A stretch of 31,037 nt of DNA from Burkholderiales bacterium (GTDB taxonomy: Bacteria > Pseudomonadota > Gammaproteobacteria > Burkholderiales > Burkholderiaceae): the NCBI GenBank assembly GCA_947371645.1, contig CANBQJ010000019.1, positions 1 through 31,037 of the forward strand, in the 5' to 3' direction. Positions 23,078-29,674 of this stretch are shown one piece after another. The notes below the pieces were generated by a model. That model was not told the DNA's origin and ran no database searches. It saw only the letters and a program-made list of their open reading frames with translations. The position numbers and the translations under genes are program-made. Positions within the stretch are counted from its first letter, which is position 1. Each line of letters starts with the position of its first letter.

Positions 23078-23290
23078 ATGTCCACAGCGCGCAAAGGTTT
23101 GCAAGTCAGCTTCATCATCCACCTGATGGTCTACGCCATCGTGATGGTGGGGCTGTGGCAGATCAACCAGTCCACCAGCCATTTCAACTGGGCGGGCATC
23201 GTGGCCTGGGGCTGGGGCATTGGTCTGGCCGCGCACGGTGCAGTCTGGGCCGTGTTCGGGCGCAGCCCCAGCCCTCGCGCCAGCCGCTGA
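23078..23290 (+). CDS. Small 2TM-domain membrane protein
   Basis: A 70-residue protein made of two hydrophobic helices (about residues 9-26 and 37-57) joined by a short polar loop (NQSTSHFN) and ending in a basic tail (RSPSPRASR). This fits the 2TM domain (PF13239-like), which is often a stand-alone inner-membrane protein or a fused N-terminal domain in LytTR regulators; no such fusion exists here. AAGAGGAG at 23064-23071 is a strong ribosome binding site. A weak inverted repeat TCTTGA/TCAAGA (23048-23067) overlaps it. It is convergent with the desaturase gene; function unknown. Confidence 0.85.
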   Translation: MSTARKGLQVSFIIHLMVYAIVMVGLWQINQSTSHFNWAGIVAWGWGIGLAAHGAVWAVFGRSPSPRASR

Positions 23291-23327
23291 CTGCAGCAAG
23301 CCAGCTTGTCCAGGCCGTTCAAGTCGC

Positions 23328-24509
23328 TCAGGCGGCCCGGCCTGACCAGGCGCCAAAGCGGTTGGCCCTGCTGAAGGTGCCCAGGTCATTGAAGCGCACG
23401 CCCATGTCACGCATGACGCGGTGGGCCGTGCCCGCCGTCCACTGGCGCACGTAGAACGGCTCTTTCACCGCGAAATGGTGGATGGCGTGCGTGCTGCCAA
23501 AGTTGCAGCAAAACAGCTGCACGGGCATCAGCCACCAGGCCTTGAGCACCTGGCACTGCTGCATCACATTGCGCGCCTCCACGTCACCCCAGTAGTGCAG
23601 GTTCGAGCTCAAAAAGAACAGGCAGAAGCCACGCAAGGTGTTGGGCAGCAAGTAGACCACGGCATAGACGTCCAGGGCCTGCATGAAGGCCAGGGTCGCT
23701 GGGTCGGGTGCCCAGTGCAGTCCCATCAACGGGGCCAGAACGGGCGCCACCAGCTGCAGCACATGCCAGATCACCCAGGCATGCAGCACCGGGTAGTACA
23801 GCCAGCCCACGGGCGCAAGCGCCAGCAGCGCCTGGTATTTCAAGGCCCAGGCCTGCAGGCGGGTGGTGGGCTGTTGCAGGGCGATGTAGCGCCTGCTGGC
23901 GTCATGCACTTCCCGGTGGCGCAGCACCACGCTCACCACGTTGTCCAGCAGCATCAGGACGCGCAGCGGCCGCCAGGGCACGCCATTGGTGATGCCGCGC
24001 TCCTCGATGTCAGAGGGTTGCCCCGAGTGCTTGTGGTGGTGCAGGTGCACGCCACGGCGGATGAAGGGGTTGACCGTGTTGGGCCGTGCCAGCCAGCCCA
24101 CCGCCATCATCAGGTGGTTGACCCAGGGGCGCTGGCGAAAGTACAGGTGGTGGATGAGGTCGTGTTCCAGCTCGTGCGTGAAGGACGCAAAGAAGGCCGT
24201 GAGCGGGATGCACAGCCACCAGGCGATGTGGCCTTGCAGGTAGAGCCAGGCGCTCGTGGCCATGCCTGCGAGCGCGGTCACCATCACCGCCACGCCGATG
24301 GCGTCCTGGTGACGCAGCCAGGCGTGGCGCGCGCGCAGGGCCTGGCCGGCTTGCAGCACCGTGACGCGGATGTGCGCGCTTTTTTGTGCGTCGCTCATGT
24401 ACTGCGGCCGCAGCACGGTCTGGCGCCGGGGCGGGCGCTGTGGCCCCTGGCCGCTGGATGAGCGGGCCTCCTGGCGCGGTGAAGGGCGGCGGCGTGCCTG
24501 GCTGGACAT
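23328..24509 (-). CDS. Membrane fatty acid desaturase family protein
   Basis: A 393-residue integral-membrane di-iron enzyme. The three histidine clusters are present: HELEHD with HLIHH-like continuation (His112, 116, 120, 121), HLHHHKH (about 155-161) and HAIHH (341-345), plus NLHYWGD (His305). Hydrophobic segments lie at about 72-110, 130-140, 225-258 and 280-300. Such proteins use O2 and reductant to introduce a double bond or a hydroxyl group into acyl chains. The first 40 residues are Arg/Ser/Pro/Gln-rich and probably cytosolic. The start at 24509 is chosen because AAAGGAGAGG lies directly upstream; a longer in-frame ORF begins 27 codons earlier with an unlikely poly-Arg stretch. Substrate is unknown. 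Confidence 0.9.
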   Translation of the reverse strand: MSSQARRRPSPRQEARSSSGQGPQRPPRRQTVLRPQYMSDAQKSAHIRVTVLQAGQALRARHAWLRHQDAIGVAVMVTALAGMATSAWLYLQGHIAWWLCIPLTAFFASFTHELEHDLIHHLYFRQRPWVNHLMMAVGWLARPNTVNPFIRRGVHLHHHKHSGQPSDIEERGITNGVPWRPLRVLMLLDNVVSVVLRHREVHDASRRYIALQQPTTRLQAWALKYQALLALAPVGWLYYPVLHAWVIWHVLQLVAPVLAPLMGLHWAPDPATLAFMQALDVYAVVYLLPNTLRGFCLFFLSSNLHYWGDVEARNVMQQCQVLKAWWLMPVQLFCCNFGSTHAIHHFAVKEPFYVRQWTAGTAHRVMRDMGVRFNDLGTFSRANRFGAWSGRAA

Positions 24510-24621
24510 GGATCCTCTCCTTTTGCGCCTGCGTCGCCTGCGGTGGGCGCTCAGGTCTGTGTGGGCAACAGCTTCGCAATCTAGCCTCAATGCGGCCTGG
24601 CGCGGGGCCCAGGCCGGCTTT

Positions 24622-24657
24622 TCCCCGCAAGAAGGGGATGTGTGTCGTCAAACGACA
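24622..24657 (-). terminator. Two short hairpins after the unknown secreted-protein gene
   Basis: Between the stop at 24670 and the desaturase start are TGTCGT-CAA-ACGACA (24643-24657, perfect 6-bp stem) and TCCCC/GGGGA (24622-24638, 7-bp loop). Read on the minus strand they follow the secreted-protein gene. No T-run follows, so a terminator role is tentative; the first could be an operator for the desaturase gene. Confidence 0.3.
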
Positions 24658-24669
24658 GGTGTTTTGTCC

Positions 24670-25491
24670 TCAGTCTGCTGCAGGGGGCTTGACACCCTCA
24701 GGCGGGGGCATGCCGTAGTCGATGCGCACGCGCTCGTACACCTTGCCCGTGGCCGGGTTGAGGATGTTCGACACGCCCTCGTAGCGCTGCAGCTGGCGTG
24801 TGCGGGCGTCGTAGCTGAGGGTGATGGGCGCCACCAGCATGCGCAGGAGCGAGTCGGGTTCGACGCGCAGCACCAGGGGGGCGACGCGGGCGTTGCCGTC
24901 GCTGCCTGGGTCGGCCAGCTTGCCGGACACCGCTTTGGCGCGGAAGCGGAACTGGTCCAGGTAGCCCGCCACCACCAGCGTGAAGCCCACCGTGTCGCCC
25001 TTGGACAGGGCGTTCAACTGGTCCTGCACCAGCTGGTTGAAGCCTTCGTCGGCGGCAACCAGGCCGTCCTTCAGACCGAGCTGTTCGGTGCGCTCGCCCT
25101 CGCTGTTGCGCTTGAACAGGGCCAGCTTGGGGCTGAGCTGTCGCATGCCTTCGCTGTAGCCCTGGGCGGGGATCTGCAAGGTGTAGAGCGGGATGCTGCG
25201 GTGCTGGCGGAAGTCCAGCGTCTTGCGCGCAAAGGCCTTGCCCTGGGCGTCGTGGTAAGTGGTGACACCGCTCAGCACGGCGCCATCGGGGCCCAGGGTC
25301 TGCTCGTGCAGCTCGCTGTAGAGAAAGGCCTGGGTTTGCGCGTCGCGCACATAGCCGATGACGCGCGCGGCCAGGGCCTGGCTGCTCAGCGTGGCCAGCA
25401 ACAGGCAGCCCAGGGCGCAGGGCACATGGCACCGGCCGAACGGGCGGAACAGGCGGATCAAGCGGATCAGGCGGGGTGTCGGTGCGGGCAT
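24670..25491 (-). CDS. Exported protein of unknown function
   Basis: A 273-residue protein with a basic N-terminus (RLIRLIRLFRPFGR) and a hydrophobic core ending in SSQALA at about residue 41, so a signal peptide with a long n-region. The mature part is beta-rich (ARVIGYVRDAQTQAFLYSELHEQ at its start, RVRIDYGMPPPEG at its end), without cysteines or a recognisable catalytic motif. I do not recognise the family. It follows the DUF1295 gene on the same strand with a 43-bp gap, so they are likely co-transcribed. The long n-region contains a 9-bp tandem repeat (GCGGATCA twice, 25453-25469) and may not all be translated, but no better start is visible. Confidence 0.75.
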   Translation of the reverse strand: MPAPTPRLIRLIRLFRPFGRCHVPCALGCLLLATLSSQALAARVIGYVRDAQTQAFLYSELHEQTLGPDGAVLSGVTTYHDAQGKAFARKTLDFRQHRSIPLYTLQIPAQGYSEGMRQLSPKLALFKRNSEGERTEQLGLKDGLVAADEGFNQLVQDQLNALSKGDTVGFTLVVAGYLDQFRFRAKAVSGKLADPGSDGNARVAPLVLRVEPDSLLRMLVAPITLSYDARTRQLQRYEGVSNILNPATGKVYERVRIDYGMPPPEGVKPPAAD

Positions 25492-25534
25492 GGCTGAAGC
25501 TCTCTGAAGCAGGTGCTGACGTTGGCCCGAGTGA

Positions 25535-26329
25535 TCAGCCTGGCTTGCGGGGCCAGGGCAGCAGCATGCGGGTGCGGGCCATGTAGGCGATGTAGGCGGG
25601 TTTGCGGCGGGCCTGTTCGGCCTCCATCAGCGGCACGCCGGAGACCTTGAGCAGCAGCACCACCATGACCAGCGGCGCGGCCAGCGCCCAGGGCCACAGC
25701 GGGCTGCCCCAGGCCAGGGGCAGGTAGGCCAGCCAGTGCACGCACTCGAAAAAATAGTTGGGGTGGCGGCTGTGTCGCCACAGGCCTTCATCGCAGACCA
25801 ACGAGGCGGCGTCTGTCTGACGGGCCACACGGGCCTTGAAGGCGCGCAGCTGGGCGTCGGCCACGCTCTCGCCAGCCACCGAGGCCAGCAGGATCAACAC
25901 GGCCGGCGCCCAGGCCCAGCTGGGCGGCAGCCCATCGCGATAGGCTGCAGGCATGAAAGCACTGCAGGCCAGGGCCAGGGTGAACAGGTTCTGGAACTGG
26001 AAGAACCAGAACATCTTGAACTGGGCTTGTTCACCCCATTGGGTGCGGAACTGCGCGTAACGCCAGTCTTCTGCCGTGCGCCAGTTGCGTCGCCACAGGT
26101 AGGCGCCCAGGCGCAGGCCCCACAGGCCACCCATGAGCGCCAGCGTGAGTCGCACCGGCCCAGCTGCCGTGCCCACCGCAGCAAACCACAGCGCCAGCCC
26201 ACCCAGGGCCCAGGCCCAGATGCCATCGACGATGCCCGCATTGCCCAGGCGACGCTGGACGAGCCAGGCCACCGACTTGGCTGCGAACAGCAGCAGGGCG
26301 GCAACCAGGACAGCGTGGAGTGGGGGCAT
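25535..26329 (-). CDS. DUF1295 (steroid 5-alpha-reductase-like) membrane protein
   Basis: A 264-residue integral-membrane protein with about six hydrophobic segments and the DUF1295 signature: GIVDGIWAW near the N-terminus, RLGAYLWRRNWRTAEDWRY in a cytosolic loop and GLWRHSRHPNYFFE near the C-terminus. The last motif resembles the NADPH-binding tail of steroid 5-alpha reductases and isoprenylcysteine methyltransferases. The family is therefore thought to reduce or modify lipid-like substrates; the reaction is not established. It leads a probable two-gene unit with the exported protein gene 43 bp downstream. Upstream it is 80 bp from the stop of the SDR gene on the same strand, so longer co-transcription is possible. 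Confidence 0.9.
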   Translation of the reverse strand: MPPLHAVLVAALLLFAAKSVAWLVQRRLGNAGIVDGIWAWALGGLALWFAAVGTAAGPVRLTLALMGGLWGLRLGAYLWRRNWRTAEDWRYAQFRTQWGEQAQFKMFWFFQFQNLFTLALACSAFMPAAYRDGLPPSWAWAPAVLILLASVAGESVADAQLRAFKARVARQTDAASLVCDEGLWRHSRHPNYFFECVHWLAYLPLAWGSPLWPWALAAPLVMVVLLLKVSGVPLMEAEQARRKPAYIAYMARTRMLLPWPRKPG

Positions 26330-26409
26330 GGCAGGGCCTGCAGTGGGAGACGCTGCATTCTAGGAAGCTGGCGCCGGCCCTGCCGGGCACGGGGTCAGGC
26401 GCGTGGGGA

Positions 26410-27285
26410 TCAGTCCTTGAGCACCGCAGGCACCGTCGCCCGGTGAAAGCCATCGAACGCAGGTGCGCCAGCGTGCGCCGCCGTCGGCATGACGGCGCTG
26501 TGCAGCGGCGCCCCACCGTCGATGGCCACGGTGATGCCGGTGACGAAGGCCGCGCCCGGGCTCAGCAGGAAGCAGATGACCGCGCTCACTTCGGCTTCCA
26601 GACCCATGCGCTTGGCCGGCAAGTTGTCTTTGAGCATGCGGATCATGGGCGCCATGGCGGGGCCGTAGGCGTCCATGCCGCTGGACGCGATCCAGCCTGG
26701 CGCCACCGCGTTCACCCGCACATGGGATGCGGCCCATTCATACGCGGCTGTCTTGGTCAGGTTGGCCATGCCGGCCCGCGCCGCACCCGAATGCGCCATG
26801 CCCGGCATGCCGTTCCACATGTCGGCCGTCATGTTGACCACCGCGCCGCCGTGCCTGGCCATGCTCTGGTTGTAGACCTCTCGCATCATCAGGAAGCCGC
26901 CCGTCAGGTTGTTGGTGACCACCGCCTCAAAGCCACGCTTGGAGATGGCGGCCAGCGGCGAGGGGAACTGCCCGCCCGCGTTGTTGACCAGGCCGTGGAT
27001 GCGGCCGTGCTGCGCCACCATCGCGGCCACAGCGGCCTTGACCTGGTCTTCGTCGCGGATGTCGAAGGCGGCGGTGAACACGCGGCCGCCGTCTTCGGTG
27101 ATCTCCGCAGCGGTGCGCGCCAGCTTCTCGGCATTGCGGCCGGTGATGACGACGGTGGCACCCAAGGCGGCCAGCTCGTGCGCCACACAGCGGCCGATGC
27201 CGCTGCCGCCACCGGTGACCACGTGCACCTGGCCGTGGAAGAGCTCGGGGCGGAAGATGCTGTCGTAGCGGGTGGGGGTGGTCAT
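26410..27285 (-). CDS. SDR-family oxidoreductase, enoyl/dienoyl-CoA-reductase-like
   Basis: A 291-residue short-chain dehydrogenase with the dinucleotide-binding TGGGSGIG (24-31) and NNAGG motifs. The usual catalytic Y-x-x-x-K is missing: where Tyr is expected the sequence reads MAHSGAARAG. This matches the 2,4-dienoyl-CoA reductase / peroxisomal trans-2-enoyl-CoA reductase branch and the related citronellol-pathway SDRs, which lack that Tyr. The likely substrate is an unsaturated acyl-CoA or a terpenoid alcohol/aldehyde. It is divergent from an acyl-CoA dehydrogenase gene, supporting a role in degradation of a fatty, branched or isoprenoid acid. An in-frame ATG 12 codons upstream (27321) is possible, but TPTRYDSIFRPELF at 27285 looks like the natural family start. 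Confidence 0.87.
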   Translation of the reverse strand: MTTPTRYDSIFRPELFHGQVHVVTGGGSGIGRCVAHELAALGATVVITGRNAEKLARTAAEITEDGGRVFTAAFDIRDEDQVKAAVAAMVAQHGRIHGLVNNAGGQFPSPLAAISKRGFEAVVTNNLTGGFLMMREVYNQSMARHGGAVVNMTADMWNGMPGMAHSGAARAGMANLTKTAAYEWAASHVRVNAVAPGWIASSGMDAYGPAMAPMIRMLKDNLPAKRMGLEAEVSAVICFLLSPGAAFVTGITVAIDGGAPLHSAVMPTAAHAGAPAFDGFHRATVPAVLKD

Positions 27286-27351
27286 GGCGGGGCTGTTCTC
27301 AAGGTCAATCGGGTGCGCCATGTGGCGCCAGCACAGCATTGTGCGTTGTCG

Positions 27352-27367
27352 TTGACGTATGCGTCAA
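27352..27367. promoter_or_regulatory. Palindromic operator candidate between SDR and acyl-CoA dehydrogenase genes
   Basis: TTGACGTATGCGTCAA: a perfect 6-bp inverted repeat (TTGACG/CGTCAA) with a 4-bp spacer, in the divergent gap. On the minus strand TTGACG could also be a -35 with CACAAT (27343-27338) 18 bp further on. An extra CGTCAA half-site is at 27402-27407. Shape and half-sites recall MerR-type LiuR operators for branched-chain acid catabolism; this is an inference from memory. Confidence 0.55.
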
Positions 27368-27469
27368 TCAGTGGCATCTTAGGTTAATCAAGGCTTGTGA
27401 GCGTCAAGGGCCACGCCAGGGCCGCTCACACACCTTGTCCTGCCCCCACCACCTTTGCAGAGAACCTTC

Positions 27470-28642
27470 ATGAGCGCCACCCCGTCATCGGCAGACAGCG
27501 TCTATCCCGCCTACTTCAACGCCACCCACGCGGCTGCCCGTGAGACCACCCGGCGCTTCGTGCGGCAAGAGGTGCTGCCTCACATCACCGGCTGGGAAGA
27601 AGCCGGCGGCTTCCCGCGCGAGCTCTACCAGCGTGCCGGTGCGCTGGGCCTGCTGGGCATTGGCCACCCGGAGCACCTGGGCGGCAGCGGCGAGCACGAC
27701 GTGTTCTTGAAGCTGGCCGTCAGCGAAGAGCTGATGCGCAGCACCTCCGGCGGCCTGGTGGCCAGCCTGGGCTCGCTGGACATCGGCCTGCCGCCCATCT
27801 GGCGCGGTGCCTCGCCCGAGCTGCAGCAGCGCATCGTGCCGCCCGTGCTGGCCGGCGACAAGATCATGGCGCTGGCCATCACCGAGCCCAGCGGCGGCTC
27901 TGACGTGGCCAACCTGCGCACCCGCGCCGTGCGCGATGGCGAGCACTACGTCGTCAATGGCAGCAAGACCTTCATCACCTCGGGCGTGCGCGCCGACCAC
28001 TACACCGTGGCTGTGCGCACCGGTGGCGAGGGCTACGCGGGCGTGTCGCTGCTGCTCATCGACAAGGGCACGCCGGGCTTCACGGTGGGGCGCCCGCTCA
28101 AGAAAATGGGCTGGTGGGCCTCCGACACCGCCGAGCTCTTCTTCGAGGACTGCCGCGTGCCCGTGGGCCACCTCATCGGCCCGGAGAACGCCGGCTTCAT
28201 GCTGATCATGATGAACTTCCAGGCCGAGCGCCTGGCCCTGGCCGTGATGGCCTACATGACGGCGCAGATGGCACTGGAGGCCTGCCTGGACCACGTCAAG
28301 GACCGCGTCACCTTCGGCAAGCCCCTGGCCAAGCACCAGGTCATCCGCCACAAGCTGGCCGAGATGGCCACGCAGGTGGACGTGGCCCGCGAGTACGCTT
28401 ACCGCGTGGCCGCCCGCATGCAGGCCGGCCAGGTGTCGATCAAGGAGGTGTCCATGGCCAAGAACTTTGCGACCGAAGTGGCCGACAAGGTCACCCATGA
28501 GGCGGTGCAGATTTTTGGCGGCATGGGCTACATGCGCGAGTCGGTGGTCGAGCGGCTCTACCGCGACAACCGCATCCTGTCGATCGGTGGCGGCACGCAC
28601 GAGATCATGAACGAGATCATCGCCAAGCAGCTGCAGCTGTGA
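27470..28642 (+). CDS. Acyl-CoA dehydrogenase
   Basis: A 390-residue flavoenzyme with a full acyl-CoA dehydrogenase fold. It has the FAD/substrate segment ALAITEPSGGSDV (about 134-146), NGSKTFITSG, the middle beta domain, RVTFGKPLAKHQ and the terminal QIFGGMGYMRES. The canonical C-terminal catalytic Glu (in EGT) is Gly here (SIGGGTHEI, about 371-378), while helix G has Glu253 in FQAERLAL. That is the arrangement of isovaleryl-CoA and long-chain acyl-CoA dehydrogenases, so a branched or long/isoprenoid acyl-CoA is likely. It introduces the alpha,beta double bond in beta-oxidation and passes electrons to ETF. It is divergent from the SDR gene with a shared operator candidate. Start at 27470, though a TTG five codons earlier is open. 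Confidence 0.94.
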   Translation: MSATPSSADSVYPAYFNATHAAARETTRRFVRQEVLPHITGWEEAGGFPRELYQRAGALGLLGIGHPEHLGGSGEHDVFLKLAVSEELMRSTSGGLVASLGSLDIGLPPIWRGASPELQQRIVPPVLAGDKIMALAITEPSGGSDVANLRTRAVRDGEHYVVNGSKTFITSGVRADHYTVAVRTGGEGYAGVSLLLIDKGTPGFTVGRPLKKMGWWASDTAELFFEDCRVPVGHLIGPENAGFMLIMMNFQAERLALAVMAYMTAQMALEACLDHVKDRVTFGKPLAKHQVIRHKLAEMATQVDVAREYAYRVAARMQAGQVSIKEVSMAKNFATEVADKVTHEAVQIFGGMGYMRESVVERLYRDNRILSIGGGTHEIMNEIIAKQLQL

Positions 28643-28666
28643 AGCCGTTTGCCCGGTGTCAACCGA

Positions 28667-29620
28667 TCAGGGCTGCCGGATGGGGCGTGAGGCCAGCCAG
28701 GCGCCACTGGACACCAGGGCCAGCCCGGCCACCAGCCACACGGTGAGGTGCTCGCCCAGCAAGGGCACGGCGCCCAGGCCGGCCAGCACCGGCACCAGGG
28801 CCACCAGCGCGCCGGTGCGCTCGGCCCCCAGGATGGCCACTGCCCGCAGGAACAGGATCATGGCCACGATGGTGGGCCCGATGCCCTGGTACAAGGCCTG
28901 GAAGGCCAGCATGCCGGTGGACACGTGGTCCAGGCCTTTGGGCAGCCACAGCAGGTACACCGGCAGGTAGACCAGGGCCGTGGACAGCGCCAGGAAGCGC
29001 GTCAGCAGCCAGGGGTCGTGCGGCCACTTCCTGGCCAGCACGCTGTAGGCCGCCCAGGCGATGGACGCGCCGAAGATCAGGGCATCACCCAGCCAGGAGT
29101 TGGCGTGTGCCGATGACCCGATGAACTGCGGTGCCGCCACGCAGGCCACACCCAGCGCGATGGGGATCAAGGCCAGCAGGCGCTGTCGGGATGGGCGGCT
29201 GCCCACCAGGGCCCAGGCCAGCAACGTGACGAGGAAGGGCTGCATGCCGGGCAGCAGGATGCCGCCGTGGGCTGCCGGGGCCCGCGTGAGGCCGGCATAG
29301 GCCAGCACCAGGAAGGTCAGGCCGCCCAGCAAAGACAAGGTCCACAGGCGTGGACTGGTCCACACCGAGCGGGGCAGACTGAAGCTGAAGGGCAGCAGCA
29401 CCAAGGTGGCCGTGCCCAGGCGCAGCGCCACGATGTCCCAGCCCGTGAGGCCGGTCTTGCCGCCCAGTCGGGACACCAGGATGAAGCCCGCCCAGATCAC
29501 CACCGTGCCCAGGGCCGCGATCAGGCCCTGGGTGACGGAGCCTTCTGCGGTGGGTGAACCACGCGAAGCGCCTGGCACAGCGGTGGCGGAAGCGGTGGAC
29601 GAGGCAGGCGGTGCGGACAT
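28667..29620 (-). CDS. EamA/DMT-family transporter
   Basis: A 317-residue inner-membrane protein with ten hydrophobic helices in two five-helix EamA repeats, after a Ser/Ala/Pro-rich cytosolic N-terminus of about 30 residues. Family-type features include AALGTVVIWAGFILVSRLGG in helix 1, RLGTATLVLLPF, and LVPVLAGLGAVPLLGEHLT near the end, with the conserved Pro and Glu of the second repeat. Members export metabolites such as amino acids or nucleosides; the substrate here is unknown. It is convergent with the acyl-CoA dehydrogenase gene (24-bp gap) and lies 54 bp downstream of maeB on the same strand. Confidence 0.92.
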   Translation of the reverse strand: MSAPPASSTASATAVPGASRGSPTAEGSVTQGLIAALGTVVIWAGFILVSRLGGKTGLTGWDIVALRLGTATLVLLPFSFSLPRSVWTSPRLWTLSLLGGLTFLVLAYAGLTRAPAAHGGILLPGMQPFLVTLLAWALVGSRPSRQRLLALIPIALGVACVAAPQFIGSSAHANSWLGDALIFGASIAWAAYSVLARKWPHDPWLLTRFLALSTALVYLPVYLLWLPKGLDHVSTGMLAFQALYQGIGPTIVAMILFLRAVAILGAERTGALVALVPVLAGLGAVPLLGEHLTVWLVAGLALVSSGAWLASRPIRQP

Positions 29621-29635
29621 GGCACCAGTCTAGTG

Positions 29636-29655
29636 CGATGCCCAAAACGGCATCG
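29636..29655 (-). terminator. Inverted repeat after maeB
   Basis: CGATGCC-CAAAAC-GGCATCG is a perfect 7-bp stem with a 6-base loop, 19 bp past the maeB stop in the direction of its transcription and before the EamA gene. On the minus strand no T-run follows, so intrinsic termination is weak at best. It may reduce read-through into the transporter gene. Confidence 0.35.
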
Positions 29656-29674
29656 GCACCAGGGTGAACCAGGC

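Noticed and set aside
25453..25469. 9-bp tandem repeat GCGGATCA x2
   Set aside because: Lies in the coding region for the basic RLIRLIRL signal-peptide n-region and is explained by that simple peptide repeat.
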